NCBI RefSeq assembly: GCF_032191775.1
Contig: NZ_CP132507.1
Coordinates: 1,575,001-1,639,000 of the forward strand
From: Rhodoferax mekongensis
GTDB lineage: Bacteria; Pseudomonadota; Gammaproteobacteria; Burkholderiales; Burkholderiaceae_C
Direction of reading: 5' to 3'
DNA: 64,000 nucleotides
A model generated the notes under the pieces. The model was not told the origin of the DNA, did not search any database, and saw nothing but the letters and a program-made list of their open reading frames with translations. The translations under genes and the position numbers were made by a program. Shown piece by piece: positions 1-8,682 of this stretch. How positions within the stretch are numbered: position 1 is the stretch's first letter; every line of letters begins with the position of its first letter.

Positions 1-495
1 AATGGACATTGCTTCGATATGCGCACGGATGCGCTCTGCCACAGCAGTGCCGAAACCGGTATGACAGCTGGGAAGCATGACAGAAAACTCTTCACCGCCG
101 AACCGGGCCACCGTGTCCATGGGGCGCACACAGCCGGTGAGCGCTTTCCCAATCGCTTGCAGCACCTGATCTCCAGCCTGATGTCCGTAGGTGTCATTCA
201 CTTTTTTGAAGTGGTCAATATCCAGCATCAAGAGCAGGGCAGGCTCACCGGAGCGGGCAACCACATCAATGGAACGTTCCAGAACGCCGCGGAAGTGGCG
301 ACGGTTGGCCAGACCCGTGAGGGGATCTTTCAAGGAGAGTTCGCACAGTCCGTCAATCACCGCTTGCAGGTACGCCGTGGGCGATTCTTCAGGGGAAGGA
401 AGCGAGACGGTGGCATCGTGTTCCAACAGCGCACGTGCATCATCCAAGCGCAGGCGCTGCAGATCGACGAGAGACGGTGGAAACGGTTTAGCCAC
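1..495 (-). CDS. GGDEF-domain diguanylate cyclase, 3' end cut off
   Basis: Reading the minus strand from 495 to the window edge gives 165 residues with no stop. After about 60 residues comes a GGDEF domain: DPLTGLANRRHF, then LDIDHFKKVNDTYGHQAGD, then the active-site motif RFGGEEF near residue 138. A GGEEF signature with the upstream metal- and substrate-binding residues intact predicts synthesis of cyclic di-GMP from two GTP. The C-terminal part lies outside the window, so an added EAL domain cannot be excluded. No ATG lies in frame nearby; GTG at 495 is the first plausible start but has no clear Shine-Dalgarno, so the N-terminus is uncertain. No membrane segment is visible, so the protein looks cytosolic. 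It lies 112 bp downstream of moeB on the same strand. Confidence 0.85.
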   Translation of the reverse strand, partial: MAKPFPPSLVDLQRLRLDDARALLEHDATVSLPSPEESPTAYLQAVIDGLCELSLKDPLTGLANRRHFRGVLERSIDVVARSGEPALLLMLDIDHFKKVNDTYGHQAGDQVLQAIGKALTGCVRPMDTVARFGGEEFSVMLPSCHTGFGTAVAERIRAHIEAMSI

Positions 496-607
496 GATAG
501 ATCGGATGGTGTGTGGAAAGTCTAACAGGAAGCCTGAGTTCGTTGGAGGGGGCTCAGACCGCGAAAGCCTGCAATTGGCAGGTTTGGAAGACGCAATTCG
601 CCGTTTG

Positions 608-1354
608 CTAATGGGCGCAGACAGGGCACGAGGGATTGCGGGGTAGCCGCATTTCCGTCCACTCCATGCGCAAGCCATCCAAAAGCAGCAATCTGCCGCG
701 CAGTGTGGTGCTGATACCCAGCACCAGCTTCAAAGCTTCGGCAGCCTGCATGGCGCCGATGACGCCCACCAACGGAGAAAAAACGCCCATGGTCGAGCAC
801 TGTGTGGGCGGGGGGGCATCGTCTGGATGAAAGGCGCAGGCATAGCAGGGGGCATCGTCTGCACGGCTGTCATAGACAGAGATTTGCCCATCAAACCGTA
901 TGGCAGCTCCAGAGACCAGAGGAACACGTGCGAGCACACATGCCTTGTTAGCGGCTTGACGTGTCGTAAAGTTATCGCTGCAGTCGAGGACGACATCCAC
1001 CGACTCGAGGTTATCCGCCAGCCAAGCAGCGTCGGCACGGCTTTGAACCACCTCAACCTGCGTCAGTGGGTTGATTGCCTGCAGACTTGCTGAAGCAGAC
1101 AGGACCTTGGCTTGCCCCACGCTGTGGGTGGTGTGGATGATTTGCCGCTGGAGGTTGGTCAGATCTACTGTGTCGGGGTCAATCAACGTGATCTTGCCGA
1201 TACCCGCTGCGGCAAGGTACATCGCGGCGGGTGCGCCCAAGCCACCGGCTCCGATGATCAGTGCGTGGGCGCCGCAAATGCGCTCTTGGCCTTCAATGCC
1301 GATGTCGTCCAGCAGAATGTGCCGCGAGTACCGAAGCAGCTCGGTGTCCTGCAT
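608..1354 (-). CDS. moeB: MoeB/HesA/ThiF-family adenylyltransferase
   Basis: This is a 248-residue E1-like enzyme that adenylates the C-terminal glycine of a small sulfur carrier (MoaD for molybdopterin, possibly ThiS). The start MQDTELLRYSRHILLDDIG and the nucleotide-binding loop IIGAGGLGAPAAMYLAAAG are typical. DCSDNFTTR and the CYAC ... CPVC pairs, the structural zinc site, are present. Length matches E. coli MoeB; there is no C-terminal rhodanese domain as in eukaryotic MOCS3 or some bacterial relatives. It starts 6 bp after the stop of the S41 protease gene, so the two are very probably co-transcribed. MoeB and ThiF cannot be fully separated by sequence alone; the absence of thi genes nearby favours MoeB. 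A molybdenum formate dehydrogenase at the right end of the window would use the cofactor. Confidence 0.9.
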   Translation of the reverse strand: MQDTELLRYSRHILLDDIGIEGQERICGAHALIIGAGGLGAPAAMYLAAAGIGKITLIDPDTVDLTNLQRQIIHTTHSVGQAKVLSASASLQAINPLTQVEVVQSRADAAWLADNLESVDVVLDCSDNFTTRQAANKACVLARVPLVSGAAIRFDGQISVYDSRADDAPCYACAFHPDDAPPPTQCSTMGVFSPLVGVIGAMQAAEALKLVLGISTTLRGRLLLLDGLRMEWTEMRLPRNPSCPVCAH

Positions 1355-1360
1355 GGGGAA

Positions 1361-2797
1361 TCAGTTGTCTTTGACTTCTTCTTTGCGCTCAACTTGCGTT
1401 TTGCTCACCAGCACAGGCTTGCCTTTGAGGTGGTTGATCGCCTGGATCAGTTGGAAGTCCTTGTCCGAACCGAATTCAGGCACCTTGCGGTCCGCGGCTG
1501 GTTTGCGGGACTCTTCCTCCAGACGCTTCAATGCGTCTTCGCGTGCTTTTTCACGGGCGGCATCTTTCTTCTCTTCGCCCTGACCGCTGGACAGGTGCTT
1601 CTCGAGGTCCGCTTCGCGCATGCGCAGTGCGGCGTATGGGCTGCCTTCTTCGGTTTCATCCACCATCACGTCAGGCACGATGCCCTTGGCTTGGATGGAA
1701 CGCCCGCTTGGTGTGTAGTAGCGCGACGTGGTGATCTTGAGGCCGGTGTCCGGTCCCAAAGGTCGGAACGTTTGAACAGAGCCCTTGCCGAATGACTGGG
1801 TTCCCATGATGGTGGCGCGTTTGTGGTCCTGCAAAGCCCCGGCCACGATTTCACTGGCAGAGGCAGAGCCTTCATTGACGAGAACCACCAAGGGTACCTT
1901 TTTCAGTGCTGCAGGCAAAGTCTTCAGGGCGTCTGCGCCTGCCAGGCCGCGTATGTCAGATGCTGTGGCACGCAGGACTTGTTTGCTCTCAGGCGTTTGG
2001 CCGTTGGTGGAGACTACGGTCACATTTTCGGGTAAGAACGCGGCAGACATCGCGACAGCGGACGTCAGCAAACCACCCGGATCATTGCGGAGGTCCAGTA
2101 CCAAGCCTTTGATCTTGGGGTCCTGTTTGTAGATCTCATCCACTTTCTTGGCGAAATCCTCAAAACTGCGTTCCTGGAACTGGCTGACGCGTATCCATGC
2201 ATAGCCAGGCTCTACCACCTTGCCGCGAACCGATTGCTGCTTGATTTCTTCCCGCGTGATGGTGACGGGGAAAGTCCTGTTTTCATCTTTGCGGTAGATG
2301 GTCAACAGAACCTTGGTGTTGGGTTCGCCGCGCATGCGCTTGACTGCTTCATTGAGCGTCAGGCCCTTGACCGCAGTGTCATCGATCTTGGTGATCAGGT
2401 CGTTGGTTTTGAGACCCGCGCGAAAAGCGGGGGAGCCTTCGATCGGCGAGACGATTTTGACCAAGCCGTCTTCTTGGGTGATTTCAATGCCGACACCCAC
2501 AAACTTGCCGGAAGTGCCTTCGCGGAATTCTTTGAACGATTTCTTGTCGAAGTACTGGGAGTGCGGGTCCAGGCTGGCCACCATGCCGGTGATGGCGTCA
2601 GTAATCAGCTTCTTTTCGTCGACCGGCTCCACATAGTCGCTTTTGACCATGCCGAATACGGTTGCGAGCTGCTGAAGCTCCTCCAAGGGAAGCGGCGCCA
2701 GTGAGTTGCGCGCAACCGTCTGCAGTGAGACTGTTGTCAGAGCTCCGGCAACAACGCCCAATGCAACCCAGCCTGTGATTTTCAGTTTGTGACCCAT
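1361..2797 (-). CDS. ctpA: S41 C-terminal processing peptidase (CtpA/Prc type)
   Basis: This is a 478-residue periplasmic serine protease with one N-terminal membrane helix or uncleaved signal (VALGVVAGALTTVSLQTV, about residues 9-26). A PDZ domain follows (about 85-175, beginning FVGVGIEITQEDGLVKIV), then the S41 core. NEGSASASEIVAGALQD holds the catalytic Ser, and GTQSFGKGSVQ about 25 residues on holds the Lys of the Ser/Lys dyad. The longer reading frame upstream has no support; ATG at 2797 is preceded by AGGAAG at good spacing. The C-terminus is charged (Lys/Glu-rich), as is usual in the family. It sits between gpmA and moeB on the same strand, a common betaproteobacterial order. The likely role is turnover or maturation of envelope proteins; the substrate is unknown. 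Confidence 0.9.
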   Translation of the reverse strand: MGHKLKITGWVALGVVAGALTTVSLQTVARNSLAPLPLEELQQLATVFGMVKSDYVEPVDEKKLITDAITGMVASLDPHSQYFDKKSFKEFREGTSGKFVGVGIEITQEDGLVKIVSPIEGSPAFRAGLKTNDLITKIDDTAVKGLTLNEAVKRMRGEPNTKVLLTIYRKDENRTFPVTITREEIKQQSVRGKVVEPGYAWIRVSQFQERSFEDFAKKVDEIYKQDPKIKGLVLDLRNDPGGLLTSAVAMSAAFLPENVTVVSTNGQTPESKQVLRATASDIRGLAGADALKTLPAALKKVPLVVLVNEGSASASEIVAGALQDHKRATIMGTQSFGKGSVQTFRPLGPDTGLKITTSRYYTPSGRSIQAKGIVPDVMVDETEEGSPYAALRMREADLEKHLSSGQGEEKKDAAREKAREDALKRLEEESRKPAADRKVPEFGSDKDFQLIQAINHLKGKPVLVSKTQVERKEEVKDN

Positions 2798-2868
2798 AGT
2801 TCTTCCTGTGCCGCGCCAATATACACCTTGGAGCGCGCTGGTTCGTCTGGGTTCCCACGATGTCCTGC

Positions 2869-2896
2869 AAAAACGCCCGCAATGGCGGGCGTTTTT
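2869..2896 (-). terminator. Intrinsic terminator after gpmA
   Basis: A perfect stem of 7 G/C-rich pairs (2874-2880 with 2885-2891) has a 4-nt loop AATG, flanked by A5 on the left and T5 on the right. It lies 20 bp past the gpmA stop and 72 bp before the protease start. It should therefore end the gpmA transcript, and the protease gene would need its own promoter. Confidence 0.85.
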
Positions 2897-2915
2897 AACA
2901 GGGAGCTCCAGAAAC

Positions 2916-3659
2916 TCAGGCTTTGCCTTGGGAAGCGACAGCTGCAGCGGCCTTTGCGGCTGCTTCGGCATCGCCCAGGTAGTAGTGGCGGATCGGCTTC
3001 AAGTCAGCATCCAATTCGTACACCAAAGGGATGCCGTTAGGGATGTTCACGCCGACGATTTCGTCGTCAGAGATGTTGTCGAGGTACTTGATCAGGGCGC
3101 GGATGGAGTTCCCGTGGGCCGCCACTACAATGCGTTTGCCGGCCTTGATCGCGGGCGCCATCGATTCATTCCAGAACGGAATCACGCGTTCCACCGTGTC
3201 TTTCAGGCATTCGGTCAAGGGCACTTGGTCGGCCGGCAGCTTGGCGTAGCGGATGTCGGAGCGTTCGCTGCGGGGATCAGTGGCTTCCAGAGCGGGTGGA
3301 GGTGTGTCGTAGCTGCGGCGCCAGACCAACACTTGCGCATCGCCGTATTGCTTGGCCATGTCTGCTTTGTTCAGGCCTTGCAGAGCGCCGTAATGGCGTT
3401 CGTTCAAGCGCCAGCTGTGCACCACAGGCAACCAGGTGCGGTCCATTTCGTCCAAGGTGTGCCACAGCGTGCGAATGGCGCGCTTGAGGACGCTGGTGTA
3501 GGCCACGTCAAATTCATAGCCTTCCGCTTTGAGCAGGCGTCCGGCAGTTTTGGCTTGCTCAACGCCGGTGGGGGTCAGGTCGACGTCGGTCCAGCCGGTG
3601 AAGCGGTTTTCCAGGTTCCAGGTGGATTCGCCGTGGCGTACGAGAACAAGTTTGTACAT
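2916..3659 (-). CDS. gpmA: 2,3-bisphosphoglycerate-dependent phosphoglycerate mutase
   Basis: This is a 247-residue glycolytic/gluconeogenic enzyme that interconverts 3- and 2-phosphoglycerate. The phosphohistidine motif [10 protein letters not shown] is at residues 6-15 and the second histidine motif [12 protein letters not shown] is near 180-190. [12 protein letters not shown] and [12 protein letters not shown] are typical of the dPGM family. The reading frame extends 17 codons further upstream, but the family start [12 protein letters not shown] fixes ATG at 3659. The C-terminus is an Ala/Lys-rich tail. It is transcribed away from the rhodanese gene, about 100 bp apart, and is followed by a strong terminator. 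Confidence 0.97.
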   Translation of the reverse strand: MYKLVLVRHGESTWNLENRFTGWTDVDLTPTGVEQAKTAGRLLKAEGYEFDVAYTSVLKRAIRTLWHTLDEMDRTWLPVVHSWRLNERHYGALQGLNKADMAKQYGDAQVLVWRRSYDTPPPALEATDPRSERSDIRYAKLPADQVPLTECLKDTVERVIPFWNESMAPAIKAGKRIVVAAHGNSIRALIKYLDNISDDEIVGVNIPNGIPLVYELDADLKPIRHYYLGDAEAAAKAAAAVASQGKA

Positions 3660-3763
3660 GGTGCAGGGATCAAGGGTTGAGAAAACCAGCCTCGGGGGCC
3701 GGCGGGTCAAGACGCGTCATTCTAAAATGTCAGCTTCGCGTGAAGTAACCAAGAAGGAACAAA

Positions 3764-4171
3764 GTGGAATTTATTACCAATAACTGGATGCTGATTGCTA
3801 TCGCGCTGTCCTCCGGTGGCTTGCTGATGTGGCCGGTTTTGCAGGGTGCAACCGCAGTGGGCATAGACCCCGCAGGTGCCGTTCAGTTGATCAACCGGGA
3901 AAAGGCCAATGTGGTTGACGTGTCCGACGCCTCCGAGTTTGCAGCCGGGCATATCGTGGGCTCCAAGAATCTTCCCTTGGCTGAGCTGGAAGCCAAGCTT
4001 GCAGGCGCTGTCAAGAACAAGACACTTCCCTTGGTACTGGTCTGCCAGTCGGGTGCGCGCTCCGCCAAAGCGGTCGACATTGCCAAAAAACTGGGTTACG
4101 AGCAGGCCCAATCGCTACAGGGCGGGCTCAAATCCTGGAAAGGCGCTAATCTGCCGCTGGAAAAGGCCTGA
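3764..4171 (+). CDS. Membrane-anchored rhodanese-like protein
   Basis: This 135-residue protein has one N-terminal membrane helix (about 7-25, MLIAIALSSGGLLMWPVL) and a single rhodanese domain (about 34-130). The active-site cysteine sits in LVCQSGARSAKA, near residue 88. The start is GTG at 3764, preceded by AAGGAAC at good spacing. Single-domain rhodaneses move sulfane sulfur between thiols; the helix would place the domain at the inner membrane, most likely facing the cytoplasm, though this is inferred. It is the first gene of a plus-strand group rhodanese-grxC-secB-gpsA with short gaps, a set that recurs in betaproteobacteria. The linkage to glutaredoxin suggests thiol redox or sulfur trafficking. 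Confidence 0.88.
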   Translation: MEFITNNWMLIAIALSSGGLLMWPVLQGATAVGIDPAGAVQLINREKANVVDVSDASEFAAGHIVGSKNLPLAELEAKLAGAVKNKTLPLVLVCQSGARSAKAVDIAKKLGYEQAQSLQGGLKSWKGANLPLEKA

Positions 4172-4200
4172 TTCAGGCCCCAGAACCTAGGAAATGGAAT

Positions 4201-4464
4201 ATGCAAGCCGTCAAGATGTACACCACCGCTGTCTGCCCCTATTGCGTGCAGGCCAAGCGCATCCTTAAATCCAAGGGCGTGGAAACCATTGAAGAGATCC
4301 GGGTGGACGCGAATCCCGAAGAGCGCATGAAAATGATGGAGATCACCGGTCGGCGCACGGTGCCCCAGATCTTTATCGGAGACACCCATGTCGGTGGTTG
4401 TGATGATTTGATGGCGCTGGACAGCCGAGGCGGCTTGCTGCCATTGTTGGGCGCTGCGGCCTGA
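4201..4464 (+). CDS. grxC: Glutaredoxin 3
   Basis: This 87-residue dithiol glutaredoxin reduces disulfides and protein-glutathione mixed disulfides using glutathione. The redox motif CPYC is at residues 13-16. The cis-proline loop TVPQIFIGDTHVGGCDD, which holds the glutathione-binding region, is intact. Length fits bacterial GrxC. It starts 29 bp after the rhodanese gene (GGAAAT precedes the ATG) and ends 84 bp before secB. Confidence 0.96.
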   Translation: MQAVKMYTTAVCPYCVQAKRILKSKGVETIEEIRVDANPEERMKMMEITGRRTVPQIFIGDTHVGGCDDLMALDSRGGLLPLLGAAA

Positions 4465-4495
4465 CATAATTCCCCTCAGCGAATTTTGTTTTCGT

Positions 4496-4522
4496 AGCCC
4501 GTCGGTGTTGTGCCGGCGGGCT
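4496..4522 (+). terminator. Stem-loop between grxC and secB
   Basis: A 10-bp stem (4496-4505 with 4513-4522, one G-T pair) has a 7-nt loop and is followed by TCTGTTTA. The T-tract is interrupted, so this may be a weak terminator or an attenuator in the secB leader. Confidence 0.5.
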
Positions 4523-4548
4523 TCTGTTTATCTAGAGAGACTATAGCC

Positions 4549-5004
4549 ATGGCTGACCAAGATCCCGTATTCCAAATCCAACGCGTCTATTTGAAAGAGG
4601 CTTCGCTGGAGCAACCCAATTCCCCCGCCATCCTGCTGGAACAGGAACAACCCACTGTAGATATCCAGTTGGGTGTGGAAGCTGCTCCTGTGGCTGAAGG
4701 CGTGTTTGAAGTGTGCGTGACCGCCACTGTGCAAACCAAAATCAAGGACAAGACCGTGTTTCTGGTCGAAGCCAAGCAAGCTGGCATTTTCGAAATCCGC
4801 AACTTGCCGCAAGAGCAACTGGGCCAAATCATGGGCATTGCTTGCCCGCAAATCGTCTATCCCTACCTGCGCGGTAACGTGGCGGACCTGATTCAGCGCG
4901 GCGGCTTCCCCCCCGTGCACCTGTCGGAAATCAACTTCCAGGCCATGTACGAACAGCAGCAAGTGGAAGCTGCAGGTGCAGCTGCCGGCACATTGCCCCA
5001 GTAA
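4549..5004 (+). CDS. secB: Preprotein export chaperone SecB
   Basis: This 151-residue tetrameric chaperone keeps precursors unfolded and hands them to SecA. The start [24 protein letters not shown] and the core EQPTVDIQL are characteristic. [18 protein letters not shown] is the SecB C-terminal signature; the tail is Ala/Gln-rich. The reading frame extends 13 codons upstream, but ATG at 4549 gives the standard N-terminus and follows AGAGAGA. The gene order grxC-secB-gpsA is shared with many proteobacteria. Confidence 0.97.
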   Translation: MADQDPVFQIQRVYLKEASLEQPNSPAILLEQEQPTVDIQLGVEAAPVAEGVFEVCVTATVQTKIKDKTVFLVEAKQAGIFEIRNLPQEQLGQIMGIACPQIVYPYLRGNVADLIQRGGFPPVHLSEINFQAMYEQQQVEAAGAAAGTLPQ

Positions 5005-5010
5005 GCTTTT

Positions 5011-5032
5011 GCCAGGGGTTTTGGCCCCTGGC
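5011..5032 (+). terminator. Perfect hairpin just after secB
   Basis: GCCAGGGG (5011-5018) pairs with CCCCTGGC (5025-5032) across a TTTTGG loop, 6 bp after the secB stop. No T-run follows, so it may protect the secB mRNA 3' end or slow polymerase rather than terminate. It directly abuts a dispersed repeat copy. Confidence 0.5.
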
Positions 5033-5070
5033 GCCCGTTGAATAAGCGCGAGCAGCTATGAAAATCATAG
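5031..5070 (+). repeat. Dispersed palindromic repeat, copy 1 (at gpsA start)
   Basis: The pattern GGCGCCCG..GAATAAGCGCGAGCAGCTATGAAAATCATAG matches the family consensus (GCGC, 10-16 nt, GCGCGAGCAGCT, about 10 nt, ATAG). Here its AGCAGCT precedes, and its next bases form, the ATG and first codons of gpsA. Confidence 0.75.
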
Positions 5071-6083
5071 TAATCGGCGCCGGCGCCTGGGGTACGGCGC
5101 TGGCCATCAGCGCCGCGCGCAACACGCGCAACCGCCACGACGTCACCTTGTGGGCCCGCAATGCAGAAGCGGCGTCCACCATGAATGCCGAGCGGGTCAA
5201 TGCGCGCTACCTACCCGATTGCAGCTTTCCCGCCGGCCTCACGGTCAGCTCAGCGCCGTTGCGCGATCTCACCCGCCTTGGGGAGGGTGTCCGTGCCGTG
5301 GGCCTGGTCATCATTGCCACGCCTATGGCAGCCCTGCGTAGTATTTTGCAGTTGGTCGCAGATCTGGAATGCCCGGTTGCCTGGCTGTGCAAGGGCTTTG
5401 AGGCACCTGTCGCTGAGGGTATGGGCTTGTTGGGCCATGAGGTGCAACACGCGGTAGCACCCAGATTGCTCGCCGGCGTTTTGAGTGGCCCCAGCTTCGC
5501 CCAGGAAGTCGCAACCGGCATGCCTACGGCACTGGTGGCGGCGAGTGCGCATGAGAGCGTGCGTCGTGCGTTGGTGGATGCTTTCCACAGCGCGGACTTG
5601 CGTGTGTATGCCAATGATGACGTAGTGGGCGTGGAGGTGGGCGGTGCCGTCAAGAACGTGCTCGCGATCGCCACCGGCCTGTGCGACGGCTTGAATCTCG
5701 GCCTGAACGCGCGTGCTGCATTGATCACACGGGGCTTGGCAGAGATCACCCGGCTAGGTATGGCTTTGGGTGCCAAAGCCGAAACCTTTATGGGCTTGAG
5801 TGGTTTGGGTGACTTGGTGCTGACGGCGACTGGCGACTTGTCCCGCAACCGCAAAGTCGGCCTCGCGTTGGCCCAAGGCAAAACGCTGGACCAGGCAGTG
5901 GCAGAGCTTGGTCATGTGGCAGAGGGCGTCTACAGCGCTCGTACCGTCTGGCAGCGCGCAGCCAGCCTCGGGGTCGCTATGCCGATTACCCAAGGCGTGG
6001 TCGATCTTCTGGATGGAAAACTGCAGGCCCACCAGGCGGTCATGGCACTGATGGGCCGGGGTCCGGCAGCCGAGGTCTACTAA
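5058..6083 (+). CDS. gpsA: NAD(P)-dependent glycerol-3-phosphate dehydrogenase
   Basis: This 341-residue cytosolic enzyme reduces dihydroxyacetone phosphate to sn-glycerol 3-phosphate for phospholipid synthesis. The Rossmann loop is [11 protein letters not shown] (residues 6-16). The substrate and catalytic region [17 protein letters not shown], with the catalytic lysine, is near 190-206, and [14 protein letters not shown] follows. Length is close to the family's 330-340. ATG at 5058 lies inside a dispersed repeat, and the only purine-rich stretch before it, GCGCGAGCAG, also belongs to that repeat. It ends 18 bp from the stop of the convergent cphA. Confidence 0.96.
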   Translation: MKIIVIGAGAWGTALAISAARNTRNRHDVTLWARNAEAASTMNAERVNARYLPDCSFPAGLTVSSAPLRDLTRLGEGVRAVGLVIIATPMAALRSILQLVADLECPVAWLCKGFEAPVAEGMGLLGHEVQHAVAPRLLAGVLSGPSFAQEVATGMPTALVAASAHESVRRALVDAFHSADLRVYANDDVVGVEVGGAVKNVLAIATGLCDGLNLGLNARAALITRGLAEITRLGMALGAKAETFMGLSGLGDLVLTATGDLSRNRKVGLALAQGKTLDQAVAELGHVAEGVYSARTVWQRAASLGVAMPITQGVVDLLDGKLQAHQAVMALMGRGPAAEVY

Positions 6084-6101
6084 ACCCCGCTGCGCAAGGC
6101 C

Positions 6102-8675
6102 TTACAGGGCTGCAGCCACTTTGGCGGCGATGTGGGCCATGGCTTCTTCAACCTGGTCCACCAGCACCAAGCAGAGCTCGCCGGCCTGGAGCTTGTCCAT
6201 GGCGGTATCAATCGCCAGGAACTCGCCGAACACTTCGGATTGCTGTTTGGTGCGCTTGGCATTTGCCAAGCCTTCCCGTAGAAGTGCCAACACTTCGCCG
6301 TCATTGCGGCCACGCTGGCACTGGTCTTCAAACATCACCACCTCGTCAAAAGCGTCACCCAGAATTTCGGTTTGTTGGCGGATGTCCTGGTCACGCCGGT
6401 CGCCGGCGCCGCTGATCACCACCGAGCGGCGACTCGCAGGCAGGGCTTGAACAGCTTGCACCAAAGCCAGCATGGCGTCCGGGTTGTGGCCGTAATCAGC
6501 AATCACGGTAGCACCGCGGAACTTGAACATATTGAAACGCCCCGCTGCGTTGTGGCTGTCGTTCGAAAAGTTGGCCAAGCCTTTGCGGATCACGTCCCAG
6601 TCCAATCCCAGTGACCAGGCCGCGGCCACGCTGGCCATGACGTTGTCTACCTGGAAGCCGATCGCTCCGCCCAAGGTGATGGGCACATCTTCCAAGGGAA
6701 TGGATTGCAGCATGTCGCCTTTGCTGGCGATCAGGTGCTTGCCTTCCACGTAAACCACCGCTTGCCCCTGGGCCCGGTGGGTGGCCATAACCGCGTTATT
6801 TTTGTCGGCGGCAAAGAAGATGACTTCCCCTTTGCATTTGGCCGCCATGGACGCGACGATGGGGTCGGCCGCATTCAACACCGCCGCACCGGTGGACGCC
6901 ACGTTTTGCACAATCACCCGTTTGAGCACTGCGAGTTCGTTGACCGTGGTGATGTAGTTCAGCCCGAGGTGGTCGCCGCTTCCGACATTGGTGACTACGG
7001 CGACATCGCATTTGTCGAAGGCCAAGCCTTCGCGCAAGATGCCGCCCCGTGCAGTTTCCAGCACAGCCGCATCCACATCGGGGTGCAACAGGACACTCTT
7101 GGCACTTTTGGGGCCGCTGCAGTCGCCGGTGTCGATGCAGTCGCCGTTCACGTACACGCCATCGGTGTTGGTCATGCCGACCTTCAAACCGTTTTGTGTC
7201 AGCAGGTGCGAAATCAGGCGAACGGTGGTGGTCTTGCCATTGGTGCCGGTCACGGCCACGATGGGAATGCGTCCGTCCTGTCCTTTTTTGAACATGCTGC
7301 TGATGATGGCTTCGCCCACCGCGCGGCCTTTGCCGAAGGAAGGCGACAAGTGCATGCGCAGACCGGGTGCCGCATTCACTTCCACGATGCCGCCGCCTTG
7401 CTCTTCCAGAGGGCGGAGGATGGTGTCGCACACCACGTCCACACCGCAAATGTCCAAGCCCACCATGTGTGCTGCGGCAATGGCGCGAGCGGCCACTTCA
7501 GGGTGCACATCGTCTGTTACATCGGTAGCTGAACCTCCGGTGGACAGATTGGCGTTGTTGCGCAAGTTCACGCGTTGGCCCTTGGCAGGCACAGATTCGG
7601 CATTGAAGCCTTGGGTCGCCAGTGTGGCTTTGGCAATCTCGTCAAAGCGGATTTTGGTCAGCGACGTGGCATGCCCCGATCCGCGGCGCGGGTCGGAATT
7701 CACTTGGGCCACCAGCTCTGCAATCGTGTGTACGCCATCGCCGACCACCTTAGGGGGGTCTCGGCGTGCCGCGGCGACCAACTTGTCGCCCACGACCAGC
7801 AGGCGGAAGTCGTTGCCAGGCATAAAGCGCTCGACGAGGATGTCGTCGCGGAATTCCTTGGCCACGGCAAATGCTTTGAGCAATTGCTCTTTGCTGGTGA
7901 TGTTGACCGTGACGCCCTTGCCTTGGTTGCCGTCGTTGGGTTTCACGACCACCGGCAAACCGATTTCCTGTGCTGCGGCCCATGCGTCCTCTGCATCGGC
8001 TACCGAGCGTCCACCGGGGACCGGCACGCCCGCTGCGGACAGCAGCTTTTTCGTCAGCTCCTTGTCCTGCGCAATGGCTTCGGCAATCGCGCTGGTCACG
8101 TCCATTTCGGCGGCCTGAATGCGGCGTTGCTTGCTGCCCCAACCGAAGCGCACCATGCTGCCCTCGGTCATCCGGCTGTAGGGAATGCCGCGTGCTACTG
8201 CTGCGTCCACTATGGAGCCGGTGCTGGGCCCCAAGCGTACGTCTTCATCCAATTCACGCAGTTCGTCCAACGCGGCCGGCAAGTCAAAAGGGGTGTCGTT
8301 CAGCGCAGCGTTGCACAGCTTTTCAGCCAACTCCATGGCCAGGCGGCCCACCTCTTCTTCGCTGTATTCCACGACGACCTGGTAGGTGTTTTCATCCACC
8401 GTAGGTGTCGTGCAGCTGAAGGTGACGGGGCATCCTGCTTGCGCCTGCAAACCCAGGGCTGCCAATTCCAAGACCCGGGCGAGTGACACGCTTTCCGCGT
8501 GGCCTACCGGTTGGAACGGGCTGATTTCGGGGAATCGGGCGCGCAGCTTGTCTTCAAACCCGGGAATGGACGATACCGCTGCCTCTTGGGCAGTGCAGAT
8601 CACCACAGACTGGATGGCCGTGTGGTGGCTCCACAGATTGGGGCCGCGCAGGGCGCGGATACGGGTGACTTCCAT
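6102..8675 (-). CDS. cphA: Cyanophycin synthetase, full length
   Basis: This 857-residue enzyme makes the storage polymer multi-L-arginyl-poly-L-aspartate from Asp, Arg and ATP. It has an N-domain (about 1-160) and an ATP-grasp domain (about 205-455) with VVVKPNDGNQGKGV and IVEVNAAPGLRMH. The Mur-ligase-like domain (about 470-857) has an intact P-loop GTNGKTTT at 477-484, the GSGDHLG motif and IADYGHNPDA near 725. Both catalytic halves look functional. The frame extends 20 codons upstream, but MEVTRIRALRGPNLW at 8675 is the family start, only 7 bp after the stop of cphA', so the two are coupled. No cyanophycinase or isoaspartyl dipeptidase gene is in the window. Confidence 0.96.
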   Translation of the reverse strand: MEVTRIRALRGPNLWSHHTAIQSVVICTAQEAAVSSIPGFEDKLRARFPEISPFQPVGHAESVSLARVLELAALGLQAQAGCPVTFSCTTPTVDENTYQVVVEYSEEEVGRLAMELAEKLCNAALNDTPFDLPAALDELRELDEDVRLGPSTGSIVDAAVARGIPYSRMTEGSMVRFGWGSKQRRIQAAEMDVTSAIAEAIAQDKELTKKLLSAAGVPVPGGRSVADAEDAWAAAQEIGLPVVVKPNDGNQGKGVTVNITSKEQLLKAFAVAKEFRDDILVERFMPGNDFRLLVVGDKLVAAARRDPPKVVGDGVHTIAELVAQVNSDPRRGSGHATSLTKIRFDEIAKATLATQGFNAESVPAKGQRVNLRNNANLSTGGSATDVTDDVHPEVAARAIAAAHMVGLDICGVDVVCDTILRPLEEQGGGIVEVNAAPGLRMHLSPSFGKGRAVGEAIISSMFKKGQDGRIPIVAVTGTNGKTTTVRLISHLLTQNGLKVGMTNTDGVYVNGDCIDTGDCSGPKSAKSVLLHPDVDAAVLETARGGILREGLAFDKCDVAVVTNVGSGDHLGLNYITTVNELAVLKRVIVQNVASTGAAVLNAADPIVASMAAKCKGEVIFFAADKNNAVMATHRAQGQAVVYVEGKHLIASKGDMLQSIPLEDVPITLGGAIGFQVDNVMASVAAAWSLGLDWDVIRKGLANFSNDSHNAAGRFNMFKFRGATVIADYGHNPDAMLALVQAVQALPASRRSVVISGAGDRRDQDIRQQTEILGDAFDEVVMFEDQCQRGRNDGEVLALLREGLANAKRTKQQSEVFGEFLAIDTAMDKLQAGELCLVLVDQVEEAMAHIAAKVAAAL

Positions 8676-8682
8676 GGTGGGC

